From positions 1 through 34,686 of the forward strand of contig JAZKZE010000164.1 of the NCBI GenBank assembly GCA_045612485.1: a stretch of 34,686 nucleotides of DNA. Reading direction: 5' to 3'. The position numbers and the translations under genes are program-made. Origin of the DNA: RGIG5327 sp045612485. GTDB lineage: Bacteria; Verrucomicrobiota; Lentisphaeria; Victivallales; UBA1829. Positions 16,489-25,338 of the stretch are shown here, in pieces. A model generated the notes under the pieces. It ran no database searches. It was not told the origin of the DNA and worked only from the letters and a program-made list of their open reading frames with translations. Every line of letters begins with the position of its first letter. Positions within the stretch are counted from its first letter, which is position 1.

Positions 16489-18713
16489 TCTTTTCATTTT
16501 CTGTAAAAAAATGGAAATCGGGAAAGAGGATATGGAGAAAGCTCCTTGTATCCTTTTTCCTGTTTGCGCTTGTTTTCATAACGGCGGCACTCTCCTTCTG
16601 GTATATCCTGCCGCGATATGTCAAAGATCCTCTTGCGGTACTTTCAAAACATACTCCGGCAAGATCTTTTTACGACCGGAACGGGGAATTGATCAAAAGA
16701 GTAAAGACAAGTCAATACCAATGGCGTCTGGATCTGCCCCTTTCCCGTATTTCCCCGGAAGCGGTCAAGGTCATCCTTGCAGCGGAAGATGCAAATTTTT
16801 ACAATCATAAAGGGATCGATCCATCCGCTGTCATAAGAGCATTTTTCCAGAACATGATTTCCGGCAGGATCGTTTCCGGAGCCTCCACCATTTCCATGCA
16901 GCTTGCCTCTCTTGCCATGAGGGAAAATGGTTCTTACAGAAGGAGTTTTTCCGGCAAGATCACCCAGGCACTTATGGCACGGAAACTGGAAATGTGTCAC
17001 AGTAAAAATGAGATCCTGAAAGAGTACCTCAACAGGATCCCTTTCGGCGGCCCCATTGCCGGGATCGGGGCTGCATCCATCTATTATTTCGGGCTGCCTG
17101 CGGAAAAACTCAATATGGCGGAAGCCTCTCTTCTCTGCGGACTTCCCCAGAGACCCAATTATTACCAGCCCGACCGGAATCTTCCCCGGGCAAGAAAAAG
17201 GCAGAAAAGAGTTCTTTACATGTTGGAAAGAAAAGGATTTCTGCAAAAGGGGGAAGCGGAAAAGATCTACAGGGATCTGCCTTTGCGTTTACGGGATTTT
17301 TCTGTAAGATCCCCGTTGCCCGGAGACACAGACTTTTTACATGATTTTTTTCTCCGTCAGGCGGAAGCGGAAATGAAAAACAGCGGCAAAAGCCTGCCTG
17401 ATGAAATTTTTACGACACTGGATCAGGAATTATCCAAACATACTCTGAATATTCTTAAAACCGGTATTTCCGGTTTTGAAGATGTCCATGATGCGGCGGC
17501 AGTTGTCATAGACAATAAAAAAATGCAGTTTCTGGTTTATATCGGGACATTGGATTTTTCCAGTCCGGAGGCAGGTCAGGTGGATGCAGCCTCCGCCATA
17601 CGCAGTGCGGGAAGTACACTCAAACCTTTTATTTATGCAGAGGGGATCAATGGGGGGCTGGTATGTAAAGACAGTTTTTTCATGGATGCACCGCTGCGGT
17701 ATAAAGATTATGCACCTGTGAATTTTGACGGGAAATTCCGGGGGAAAGTTACATTGGAAAAAGCATTGCAGATGTCTCTCAATACCACAGCAGTAAAAAT
17801 GCTGGAGATCCTGGGGGAGGAAAGGATTTCGGAACTCTTTTCCCGTGTGGGGCTTTCCGGGATTTCCGGCAGAAAAAACGGACTGTCCCTTGCACTGGGG
17901 TCAGCCGGATATACATTGAAGGATCTTGTAAATGCTTTTACAGTTTTCCCCAATAAAGGAATATTCAGAAAAGGAAGTTTTCTCAACAGAAATTCTGAAA
18001 ATGATCCATCTCCTTCTCCATCCGGTCAGCAGATCTGGCATCCGGGAACGGCAGGAATGATCAAAAGCATCCTCACCCGCAGAATACCTCCCTTCGGAGA
18101 GATGGATGTAATATGGAAAACCGGAACATCCAACGGCAACCATGATGCCTGGTGTATTGCCGCCACTGAAGATTATACCGCAGGCGTATGGCTGGGCAAC
18201 AAATCCGGCAGAGCCTCCTGCCATCTTACAGGAATTACAGCGGCTGCCCCCTGTGCGGCGGAAATATTGAAACTGCTTTATCCGAAAGGAACGTTTCCCT
18301 TTACAGAAGGAGAAAATGAATCATTCCTTACGGAAAAACTCTGTACGGAAAGTGGCAGAAAACATACTCCTTTCTGTGCCGGATTTTTCTACGGGACAAG
18401 GGTGAAGGATATTCCTCTTGCCAACTGTACCCAATGCAGGAATCAGAACAGAAAGCTCCCTTTGAAGATCCTTTCCCCCAAAGGCGGCAATTACATTCTC
18501 CCGGAAGGGAAAAAGTTTCTTGAGATCCCTCTTGCGGCTGATCAGAAAGAAGTATATTTCTTTACAGACGGTATACGGATGGGAAAAAACACTCTTTCCC
18601 ACCGTTTCGGGGAAGGAATCCATACGGTTTCCGTAATGGATCCTGCCGGGAAAAAACGTCCGGCAGAAGTTACTTTTCAGGTCATAAGAAAAGCAAGCCG
18701 TATGCAAGAGTAA
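16485..18713 (+). CDS. pbpC: Penicillin-binding protein 1C
   Basis: 742 residues. A cytoplasmic basic N-terminus and one membrane segment (~20-42) precede a GT51 transglycosylase domain with catalytic Glu101 in AAEDANFYNHKG and with GASTISMQLA. The transpeptidase domain has Ser377-x-x-Lys380 (GSTLKPF), Ser431-Leu-Asn433 and Lys545-Thr-Gly (WKTGTSNG), so all three penicillin-binding motifs are intact. The C-terminal ~90 residues (ILSPKGGNYILPEG onward) are the BiPBP_C domain typical of PBP1C. It polymerises and cross-links peptidoglycan in the periplasm; paired with alpha-2-macroglobulin it probably repairs wall where defence is needed. It overlaps the upstream stop by 4 bp, implying translational coupling. 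No terminator was seen after it. Confidence 0.95.
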   Translation: MIFSFSVKKWKSGKRIWRKLLVSFFLFALVFITAALSFWYILPRYVKDPLAVLSKHTPARSFYDRNGELIKRVKTSQYQWRLDLPLSRISPEAVKVILAAEDANFYNHKGIDPSAVIRAFFQNMISGRIVSGASTISMQLASLAMRENGSYRRSFSGKITQALMARKLEMCHSKNEILKEYLNRIPFGGPIAGIGAASIYYFGLPAEKLNMAEASLLCGLPQRPNYYQPDRNLPRARKRQKRVLYMLERKGFLQKGEAEKIYRDLPLRLRDFSVRSPLPGDTDFLHDFFLRQAEAEMKNSGKSLPDEIFTTLDQELSKHTLNILKTGISGFEDVHDAAAVVIDNKKMQFLVYIGTLDFSSPEAGQVDAASAIRSAGSTLKPFIYAEGINGGLVCKDSFFMDAPLRYKDYAPVNFDGKFRGKVTLEKALQMSLNTTAVKMLEILGEERISELFSRVGLSGISGRKNGLSLALGSAGYTLKDLVNAFTVFPNKGIFRKGSFLNRNSENDPSPSPSGQQIWHPGTAGMIKSILTRRIPPFGEMDVIWKTGTSNGNHDAWCIAATEDYTAGVWLGNKSGRASCHLTGITAAAPCAAEILKLLYPKGTFPFTEGENESFLTEKLCTESGRKHTPFCAGFFYGTRVKDIPLANCTQCRNQNRKLPLKILSPKGGNYILPEGKKFLEIPLAADQKEVYFFTDGIRMGKNTLSHRFGEGIHTVSVMDPAGKKRPAEVTFQVIRKASRMQE

Positions 18714-18743
18714 CAACAAAAACAAAAAAAATCACGCAAAAAG

Positions 18744-18772
18744 TTGCAAAAAGCCCCAAACGGTGCTAAATT
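18744..18772 (+). promoter_or_regulatory. Probable promoter of lpxC-fabZ
   Basis: TTGCAA, a 17-base spacer and TAAATT, with predicted start near 18779. It lies in the 105-bp gap after pbpC, where no terminator is visible, so read-through from pbpC is also possible. Confidence 0.5.
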
Positions 18773-18818
18773 ATAGTATAGAGTATTTTTTAATCAAATT
18801 TTTGAGGATATGAGAATC

Positions 18819-19670
18819 ATGGAAATGCAGAATACCATCGGCAAAAGTGTGTCCGTAAGCGGAATAGCGTTGCATACGGGTGTGAGAGTAAATATGAAGA
18901 TGCTGCCTGCCCCGGTCAATACAGGAATTGTTTTCCGCCGTATGGATATGGAAGGATGCCCGGAAGTCAGGGCACACGCACTGCATGTTATCGACGTGAC
19001 CCGTGCCACCACCATTGCCGCGCCATCCAAAGCCTATGTGGTGCTTATTGAACATATCATGGCAGCTCTTCATGCCGCCGGAGTAGATAATATCTATGTG
19101 GAAATGGACAGTGCCGAACCTCCCATCTGTGACGGAAGTGCCGGACCTTTCTACCGTATGCTTATGGAAGCGGGTATCGTACAGCAGGATGCCCCGGCAA
19201 AAACCTATGCAGTCACAGAACCGGTATATATCGAAAAAAACGGTACCACTATTGTGGCACTGCCTCCGGAAAAGGAAGGGGAACTGAAAATCACCTGTAC
19301 AGTTTCCTTTGCAGGAAGTATGATAGGTACCCAGTTTCTGGATTTCACCCTCTCGCCGGATGCCTTTGAAAAGGAACTTGGTCCCTGCCGTACTTTTGCA
19401 GAGTATAAAGACCTTGCCATGCTGTTCAAAATGGGCCTTGCAAAAGGCGGCAGTCTGGATAATGCCGTCGTCATCCATGATGGAGCGATCATCAGCAGCG
19501 ACGGGTTGAAATTCCCCAATGAACTTGTACGGCACAAAGTCATGGATATGGTAGGAGACCTTTACCTTACAGGAGTAAGACTTTCCGCCCATATCATTGC
19601 CGTAAAACCCGGACACCCCACCAACGTGGCACTTTCCCAGGCCATTGTGGGAAAAATGAATGGAAAATAA
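18819..19670 (+). CDS. lpxC: UDP-3-O-acyl-N-acetylglucosamine deacetylase
   Basis: 283 residues from the ATG at 18819. This start is chosen over 18810 because AGGA is ten bases upstream and because it puts HTG at 19-21, exactly as in E. coli LpxC. It catalyses the committed, zinc-dependent deacetylation in lipid A synthesis, in the cytoplasm. Zinc ligands are visible: Glu78-His79 (LIEHIMAAL), His239 and Asp243 (RHKVMDMVGDLYL), and catalytic-base region His266 (KPGHPTN). PPICDGSA is also conserved. The length is a little shorter than E. coli (305). The stop is followed after 37 bp by the fabZ-like gene, the lpxC-fabZ order common in Chlamydiae and Bacteroidetes, where the two may even be fused; here they remain separate. 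Confidence 0.96.
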   Translation: MEMQNTIGKSVSVSGIALHTGVRVNMKMLPAPVNTGIVFRRMDMEGCPEVRAHALHVIDVTRATTIAAPSKAYVVLIEHIMAALHAAGVDNIYVEMDSAEPPICDGSAGPFYRMLMEAGIVQQDAPAKTYAVTEPVYIEKNGTTIVALPPEKEGELKITCTVSFAGSMIGTQFLDFTLSPDAFEKELGPCRTFAEYKDLAMLFKMGLAKGGSLDNAVVIHDGAIISSDGLKFPNELVRHKVMDMVGDLYLTGVRLSAHIIAVKPGHPTNVALSQAIVGKMNGK

Positions 19671-19677
19671 AAACTGT

Positions 19678-19683
19678 TATAAT
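19678..19683 (+). promoter_or_regulatory. Isolated consensus -10 box before the fabZ-like gene
   Basis: A perfect TATAAT lies in the lpxC-fabZ gap, but no acceptable -35 hexamer is at 16-18 bp. It could be a weak internal promoter or chance. Confidence 0.2.
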
Positions 19684-19707
19684 TATACAAGACAAAAAGG
19701 AGTCAAA

Positions 19708-20628
19708 ATGAGTCAGGTTCTTTCCGCACAGCAGCTCAGAGAGATCGTTCCCGTAAGACCCGGGATGCACCTTCTGGACAAAGTTTACATCGAAAGCGAA
19801 ACAAAAGCATGGGGCTTGAAAAGCATCTCCATGGGGGAAGTTTTCTTTCTCGGTCATTTCCCCAATCAGCCCATTTTCCCCGGAGTGCTTCAGACTGAAG
19901 CCGCCGCCCAGCTTGCGGAAGTCCTGGTCTGGAAAAAACTTGACCCGGAACGCAAAGGGGATATTTATCTCAAAAGTCTCCGCAGAGTGAAATTCCGTAA
20001 ACCCAACTATCCCGGCGACCGTATTATGATCGAACTGGAGATCACCTCCATAACCGATGATACTGCTGAATTCACAGCCACCATCAGCAACGGAGCCGGT
20101 GTCGCCACCAATCTTTCCGGTTCTCTGGGAGTAAGACCCAAACAGCAGGAAGCGGAATTTATCCGGGAATTCAATGAATTCGACCGCGGCAGAAATCTTG
20201 TTATGGATACAGCAAAGATCCAGTCCATCATCCCCCACCGTTTCCCCTTCCTTTTTGTGGATTATGTGGCAAAGATCGAAGGCAACCATGTGGTGGGAGT
20301 AAAGAACTGTACGGAAACAGAACCTATTTTCCGTCAGTATAAAGATGATTACACAGTTCTTCTGAGTTCTGTCCAGCCGGAGATCACTGCCCAGGTGGGC
20401 GCCATCTATTCTCTCTCCCGGGAGGAAGCCGCCGGCAAGATCGCCATCTTCATGGGGATCGACAGTGCGGACTTCAACTTCCCCATCTATCCCGGCGATC
20501 AGATGCGTCTGGAAGTGGATATGCCTGACATCAAATCCAAATTCGGCAGAGGCGAAGGCTGTATGATCGTCAACGGCAAAGAGGCCTCCCGTACAGTTAT
20601 GATGTTTGCCATTGTGGACAAGGTGTAA
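19708..20628 (+). CDS. Tandem-hotdog FabZ-like 3-hydroxyacyl-ACP dehydratase, second half lacking catalytic His
   Basis: 306 residues from the ATG at 19708 (AGGAG upstream), about twice an ordinary FabZ (~150). Two hotdog domains. Domain 1 (~8-150) carries the dehydratase dyad His50 and Glu64 in GHFPNQPIFPGVLQTE. Domain 2 (~165-306) opens with IIPHRFPFLFVDYV, the canonical FabZ N-terminal helix entry, and keeps the Glu (Glu225 in SVQPEITAQ), but Tyr211 stands where His is needed. Domain 1 lacks the PHRFPFLFVD element, so each half keeps what the other lost. Expected role: dehydration of 3-hydroxyacyl-ACP for fatty acid and lipid A acyl chains, probably with one active site per monomer. It sits downstream of lpxC and ends at a strong terminator-like hairpin. 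An alternative is a structural or non-dehydratase role for domain 2. Confidence 0.88.
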   Translation: MSQVLSAQQLREIVPVRPGMHLLDKVYIESETKAWGLKSISMGEVFFLGHFPNQPIFPGVLQTEAAAQLAEVLVWKKLDPERKGDIYLKSLRRVKFRKPNYPGDRIMIELEITSITDDTAEFTATISNGAGVATNLSGSLGVRPKQQEAEFIREFNEFDRGRNLVMDTAKIQSIIPHRFPFLFVDYVAKIEGNHVVGVKNCTETEPIFRQYKDDYTVLLSSVQPEITAQVGAIYSLSREEAAGKIAIFMGIDSADFNFPIYPGDQMRLEVDMPDIKSKFGRGEGCMIVNGKEASRTVMMFAIVDKV

Positions 20629-20661
20629 GATTTTCCGCAAGGAAAAATCCAATATCCATAC

Positions 20662-20695
20662 AGGGAAAGGGAAGAAAATTCCTTTTCCCTTTTTT
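20662..20695 (+). terminator. Strong terminator-like hairpin between the fabZ-like gene and nnr
   Basis: AGGGAAAGGGAA pairs with TTCCTTTTCCCT (12 bp, one G-T) around a GAAAA loop and is followed by six T residues. Only 22 bp separate it from the nnr start codon, leaving no room for a normal promoter in between. Confidence 0.85.
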
Positions 20696-20717
20696 ATGAT
20701 TTTTGTGAGGTGAAAAT

Positions 20718-22265
20718 ATGAAGGCACTTTCAGCAGAAGATATGCGGTTGCTTGATGCCCGTACCATACAGGAGGAAGGGATCTCCGGAGAAAGACTGAT
20801 GAAAACGGCAGGAGCCGCCCTTGCTTCTGCCATTCTCCGTTATATTGCGGAACTTTCCGGAAACGGGATCGAGGTAAAGGAAATCGTTTTTCTTGCAGGA
20901 AAAGGCAATAATGCCGGTGACGCCTTCGTTGCGGCAAAAATGCTTTATGATACCCATTTATACAAAATCCATCTGCTTTGCATGGTAAGGGAGGATTCTC
21001 TTTCAGGGGATGCTCTCACCGTATTCCGGGAAATGCCTTCAGAATTGAAAAGCAGAATAAAATATACTCTGGAAAAAGAAGATCTGATTACCTGTGACCT
21101 TATCATCGACGGACTTCTGGGTACAGGTTTCCGCGGGGAACTGCGGGGGGATTATGGTAAATGGATCGCTTCCGCCAATAATTCCTCCTGTCACATCGTT
21201 GCCATCGATCTTCCTTCCGGCATGGAGGCAAATACAGGAAAAAGTGCGTCTTCTGCCATCCACGCCGACCTTACCGTCACCATGGCAAATCCCAAAAAAG
21301 GGATGCTTACAGAAGAGGGGGCGGAACTTTGCGGCAGGATCCGTGTCATGGATATAGGAATACCGGAAAGATTTGAAAAAGATATTACAGAGGGTAAGGA
21401 ATGTACCACATTTTCCGATGTGAAACATCATTTTAAAAAAGAAAAAAACAATATCCATAAAAACAGCCGGGGACACGTTCTTGTTGCAGGCGGCTGTTCC
21501 CTTTATTGCGGAGCCCCTCTTCTTGCCGGGGAAAGTGCATTAAGGACAGGGGCGGGACTTGTTTCCATTCTTATTCCCGAAGGTACGGAAATATCCGGCA
21601 GTACCCCCAAAGCATTGATGATCCGGCATATTTCCGGAAACAGGGAGGGATTTTTCGATTCTTCCAGTATAGAGAAAGCAAGTCTTTCTGTTGAAAAAGC
21701 CGACAGAATCGTTATTGGACCCGGCATGGGAACCAATAAAGATACCCTCCCCTTTCTGGAATATATTTTACAACAGGAAAAATATGTTGTTGCCGATGCG
21801 GATGCATTGAATCTTCTGGCACAGAATATATCTCTTTTCAAAACGAAAAAGTGCACCTTGATCCTCACACCCCATGAAGGGGAGATGAGAAGGCTGGAAA
21901 AAGGATTTATCCTTGACAGTACCCTCTCCCGGGAGGAAAGAGTAAAAAAGCTCGCAGAAAAGACCTCTTCTTATGTTATTTTCAAAGGTCTCCGTACTAT
22001 CGTATGTACTCCGGATGGAAAATGTGCGGTCAATTTAAGCGGTTCACCTGCCCTTGCCACAGCGGGCAGCGGCGATGTGCTATCCGGGATCTGCGGGGCA
22101 ATGCTGAAAAAGGATGAGGATATATTTTCCTCCCTGCGGGCGGCAGTATTTCTTCACGGACTTGCGGGGGAAATGGCAAATCCTTCCGGTTCAAGAGGGG
22201 TCATTGCCGATGATTTGATTGGTATGATCGCTCCGGCAATGCGGCAAATAAATCCGAAAGCATGA
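20718..22265 (+). CDS. nnr: Bifunctional NAD(P)HX epimerase/ADP-dependent NAD(P)HX dehydratase
   Basis: 515 residues from an ATG with GAGGTG upstream. It repairs hydrated NADH and NADPH in the cytoplasm. The N-terminal YjeF_N epimerase domain (~1-215) has AGKGNNAGDAFVAAKML, a variant of the usual GNNGGDG loop keeping the aspartate, and DGLLGTGFRG and DLPSGMEANTG. The C-terminal ribokinase-like NnrD domain (~235-510) has GHVLVAGG, LRTGAGLVS, DADALN, LTPHEGEM and the catalytic TAGSGDVLSG. Length is normal for the fused form. Transcription must pass the hairpin at 20662-20695 or start upstream of it. It converges on the DUF4838 gene, with a shared hairpin between. Confidence 0.95.
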   Translation: MKALSAEDMRLLDARTIQEEGISGERLMKTAGAALASAILRYIAELSGNGIEVKEIVFLAGKGNNAGDAFVAAKMLYDTHLYKIHLLCMVREDSLSGDALTVFREMPSELKSRIKYTLEKEDLITCDLIIDGLLGTGFRGELRGDYGKWIASANNSSCHIVAIDLPSGMEANTGKSASSAIHADLTVTMANPKKGMLTEEGAELCGRIRVMDIGIPERFEKDITEGKECTTFSDVKHHFKKEKNNIHKNSRGHVLVAGGCSLYCGAPLLAGESALRTGAGLVSILIPEGTEISGSTPKALMIRHISGNREGFFDSSSIEKASLSVEKADRIVIGPGMGTNKDTLPFLEYILQQEKYVVADADALNLLAQNISLFKTKKCTLILTPHEGEMRRLEKGFILDSTLSREERVKKLAEKTSSYVIFKGLRTIVCTPDGKCAVNLSGSPALATAGSGDVLSGICGAMLKKDEDIFSSLRAAVFLHGLAGEMANPSGSRGVIADDLIGMIAPAMRQINPKA

Positions 22266-22295
22266 AATTTTCTTTTTCAAATTCTGTATTTATGC

Positions 22296-22347
22296 AAAAA
22301 AGGGACTGCAAAATCCCACATTTCTGTCATGGGATTTTTGCAGCCCC
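22296..22347 (-). terminator. Terminator between convergent nnr and DUF4838 gene
   Basis: A stem of about 16 bp, with one mismatch and one bulge, joins 22302-22318 and 22330-22347. On the minus strand six T residues follow it, so it mainly ends the DUF4838 transcript. On the plus strand no T-run follows, so termination of nnr there would be weaker. Confidence 0.8.
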
Positions 22348-22382
22348 GTCAAAAGATTTATAAAGTTACCTTTCAAAGAAGA

Positions 22383-25325
22383 TCAATTATTGTCCTTGGC
22401 AACAAGATACATATCATCCAAATCGAATTTTGTTCCCTTTTCCCTGGTCTGGATCATCAGAATATGATTTTCATCCAATGTACCGGGACGGGGAAATTCA
22501 AAACGGAATGTTTCCCATTTTCCTTTGGTATCCACCGAGATCTTATGCAGGAATTTTGTGGGCAAACCTCTCCATTTTGCCGTATAACGGAGCATGGAAA
22601 AATGGAGAGTGCCTTTCCCCCGCAAACGGCAGGTTGCGGCAATCACAGGAGATTTCAAGCGGCAGGAATTGGAAATATAGCCGTCAGAAAAAGTAAGATA
22701 ATAGTTACTGCTGCTTCCGGGATGGGTTTGATATTCAAAACTTCCTATGTACCCTTTTGCAGAAGCGAAACTCCAGCTTGCCGGTACTTTCGTACTTTTG
22801 GTTTTCCACCCTCTGGGGAGTTTCTTTTTCTTGCTTACTTCATTAAAAGAACTGTTGCTCCATGCTCTTGCATCCACTTCTTTGCTGTTGGAGTTTAAGG
22901 AACGCTGGGAAGCAAGATTGACAGCATGGAATGTTTCCACATTGTGAGGGGTTCCGATACTCCATGTGGAATATTCCTTCTTTCCTTTTCCAGTGGAAGG
23001 CACCCGGACACGGAATACATTCATACGAATCATACTTCCGGCAAGAAGATCACTGCCTGTAAGTTTGGAAGCAGGGATCTTCATTTCAATAAAGTAACGG
23101 TCTTTTGCCTTGCTTGTTCTGATTTCCGCATTGGAGTTATAGCGCTTGTCAAAACTCTTTCCGGGAACAACGATCCCGTCACAATATACGCCTTTGGAGT
23201 TGACACAGATCTGGTAATATGTTCCACCCATTATGGGGTCATTCAGGAAAAATTCCACATCGTTATCACTCCAGAGAGGGCCATCAAATTCTTTTACAGT
23301 TTCTTTCAGATTCTTTACATCCTCTTCCAGACATTCCACACCGATATAAAAATACTTTTTATCGTAGGCAGTTTTCACACTTGTCTGGAAAGCAGCAAGC
23401 TCATTATTCTGGGAATAGGCTTTCCGGAAACGGGTGACGCCATCGGCATTTTTCCAGTCTGCCTCATCCAGTTTTCCGTCGATAATGATTTTCCCTTTCA
23501 AAGGATAGGCTTTGATCTCCCGGAAATTGCTTATGTAATCATTATAGGCTTTGATCCAGGTTCTTTCAAAATATTCCTTTACCTTTTTCACATGAGCCAA
23601 TGCCCGTTTGTCCGGATCTTTTGCTGCGGCTTTTTCTGCGGAAGCAAGACATTTATACAGTTTCTCCTTTGCTCCCGGCACATCCAGAAATTTTCCCACA
23701 GGTGTACTGTGCCCAAATCCCCAGCAGCCGCCGGCATTGATGTAGAGAGAGTGGAGATATTTACGGAACTCTTTCATTCCCCCTTCCCAGCCTTTGCCGT
23801 AGTAAAGGGAGTTGATTTTTTCGTAAATTGCCTCAATATCCCCGTTCACATCCCAGTGGAAAGCCATTCCCATATACATGGCCTGCCACATCATGACCCA
23901 GTTATTAAGATTATTGTAATTTTTGAATACGGAAGAATAGGTACCGTCAGGACAGCATACTTCCGTAACAGTTCCTGCAAAGTTTTTCATATTCTTTGCA
24001 TAAAACTTCATGGTTTCCGCCCACTCTTTTTCCACAGGCAGGAAAAGATTTCCGGCTCTGATCAACTCTTCATAAGAGAAAAGCGGGCGTCCCATTTTGT
24101 TCCAGGAGCCGTTATAGTCCAGATATTTACCATTGGTCACACAATTTTTATCATCAAGAGCGTGTTTCCAGCATCTGTAATGATTGGCAAGCATGACACC
24201 GCCCACATCAGAAGAAAGTCTGACTCCGGTGGGAACAGGGGTAAAGTTGGCATAACTCCACCCCCATATTTTCATTCCGGGCAGTTTCTTACGTATCTCT
24301 TTTGCCACTTCATTGGTAAAGATCCAGTTTCTTGTGGATTTTTTCCCGACTTTTCTTTCCCCGGGAGGGTCAAGAGCAACACATTTTTCACATTCACACC
24401 ATTCCACACTGTCATTGGAGCCAAAATCAATATCCACTCTTGCCCCGCCGGAAAGTTTTTCAGCCCGTTCTACCCAGAGAATGGTATTTTCAGCAATTCT
24501 TTTGATAACTTCCTTATTGGAAGTACAGGGCTGGGGTTCATTTCCCATATAGTAGGTGACTTTCCGTTTTCCATTTATAAGAGGGAAATATTCCGGGTGT
24601 TCCTTAAAAAGTTTATCCACATGATCTTTATATTTCACCCCTTTGGGCACATTCACCACCCAGCCGGTCATCATAGTCGTATAACAGTGACCGCCGACTT
24701 TGCTGATGATTCCCCGTTCCCGCATTTTCTCCGGAATGCCTTTACGGGTACGGTACCCCAAACGGAAACGCATATTATTGCGTACTCCCCAATCCCAGGT
24801 ATCCATAGTGACACTGCCGGAATTCATACATACTCCGGAAAGACTGCGGTAGGCGAAATCAGGATTTTTGATCCTTTCCCCTTCTTTGACAGTAATGGTG
24901 GGTTTTACTGTAAAATACTCCCCGTCTTTTCCGGGGAGAAGCCACCAGATCCCGCCGTCTTTTTTCAGGACTTCATAAACCCCGTACAGAACCCCGACAG
25001 GCTCTTTTCCGGTAATCCGCAAGGCATCTTTCTTTGCAGTGATCTTAAAGCCTTCTTCCCCCACTCTTTTATCATCGGTCAGTTCCAGATAAATGGGGTA
25101 TTTGCCCTTTACCGGTGCAATACCGATGACCGGATTTTCACCGCCGGAGATCTTTCCCAGAAATACAGAAAGCTCCTTTGCCGCATGTTTTTCAATGTCT
25201 GACGCATTTTTACGCAGAATGATACTGCTTGCTGCCTTACCATTGTCGGTCAACTTGAATTCTGCACCACATAACAAAGCTGCCGCGGAAGCAAAAACCA
25301 TGATACTTGTTACGATTCTGTTCAT
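22383..25325 (-). CDS. Secreted DUF4838 protein with GH67N-like and CBM9-like domains (paralog 1)
   Basis: 980 residues. A signal peptide (MNRIVTSIMVFASAAALLCGA) directs it out of the cytoplasm. Residues ~25-150 resemble the N-terminal domain of alpha-glucuronidases (ASDIEKHAAKELSVFLGKIS, GVLYGVYEVL). The central part (~160-600) is DUF4838-like, with the typical cysteine cluster WCECEKC and aromatic-rich segments. A CBM9-like beta-sandwich starts near 612 (IIIDGKLDEADWKNA) and a further sandwich domain ends the protein. DUF4838 proteins are abundant in polysaccharide-degrading bacteria and are presumed glycan-active, but no activity should be assumed. The ATG has AGGAG upstream and lies 13 bp after paralog 2, so the two are almost certainly cotranscribed and may act on one substrate. 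Confidence 0.85.
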   Translation of the reverse strand: MNRIVTSIMVFASAAALLCGAEFKLTDNGKAASSIILRKNASDIEKHAAKELSVFLGKISGGENPVIGIAPVKGKYPIYLELTDDKRVGEEGFKITAKKDALRITGKEPVGVLYGVYEVLKKDGGIWWLLPGKDGEYFTVKPTITVKEGERIKNPDFAYRSLSGVCMNSGSVTMDTWDWGVRNNMRFRLGYRTRKGIPEKMRERGIISKVGGHCYTTMMTGWVVNVPKGVKYKDHVDKLFKEHPEYFPLINGKRKVTYYMGNEPQPCTSNKEVIKRIAENTILWVERAEKLSGGARVDIDFGSNDSVEWCECEKCVALDPPGERKVGKKSTRNWIFTNEVAKEIRKKLPGMKIWGWSYANFTPVPTGVRLSSDVGGVMLANHYRCWKHALDDKNCVTNGKYLDYNGSWNKMGRPLFSYEELIRAGNLFLPVEKEWAETMKFYAKNMKNFAGTVTEVCCPDGTYSSVFKNYNNLNNWVMMWQAMYMGMAFHWDVNGDIEAIYEKINSLYYGKGWEGGMKEFRKYLHSLYINAGGCWGFGHSTPVGKFLDVPGAKEKLYKCLASAEKAAAKDPDKRALAHVKKVKEYFERTWIKAYNDYISNFREIKAYPLKGKIIIDGKLDEADWKNADGVTRFRKAYSQNNELAAFQTSVKTAYDKKYFYIGVECLEEDVKNLKETVKEFDGPLWSDNDVEFFLNDPIMGGTYYQICVNSKGVYCDGIVVPGKSFDKRYNSNAEIRTSKAKDRYFIEMKIPASKLTGSDLLAGSMIRMNVFRVRVPSTGKGKKEYSTWSIGTPHNVETFHAVNLASQRSLNSNSKEVDARAWSNSSFNEVSKKKKLPRGWKTKSTKVPASWSFASAKGYIGSFEYQTHPGSSSNYYLTFSDGYISNSCRLKSPVIAATCRLRGKGTLHFSMLRYTAKWRGLPTKFLHKISVDTKGKWETFRFEFPRPGTLDENHILMIQTREKGTKFDLDDMYLVAKDNN

Positions 25326-25338
25326 TTTTTACTCCTGT

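Noticed and set aside
12409..16497. Long minus-strand frames opposite the alpha-2-macroglobulin gene (12409-13821, 14218-15249, 15301-16497)
   Set aside because: No family features; they are interrupted shadows of a continuous 1,628-residue gene.
22926..25202. 758-codon plus-strand frame opposite DUF4838 paralog 1
   Set aside because: Low-complexity Phe/His/Ile-rich shadow; the minus strand has signal peptide, domains and ribosome binding site.
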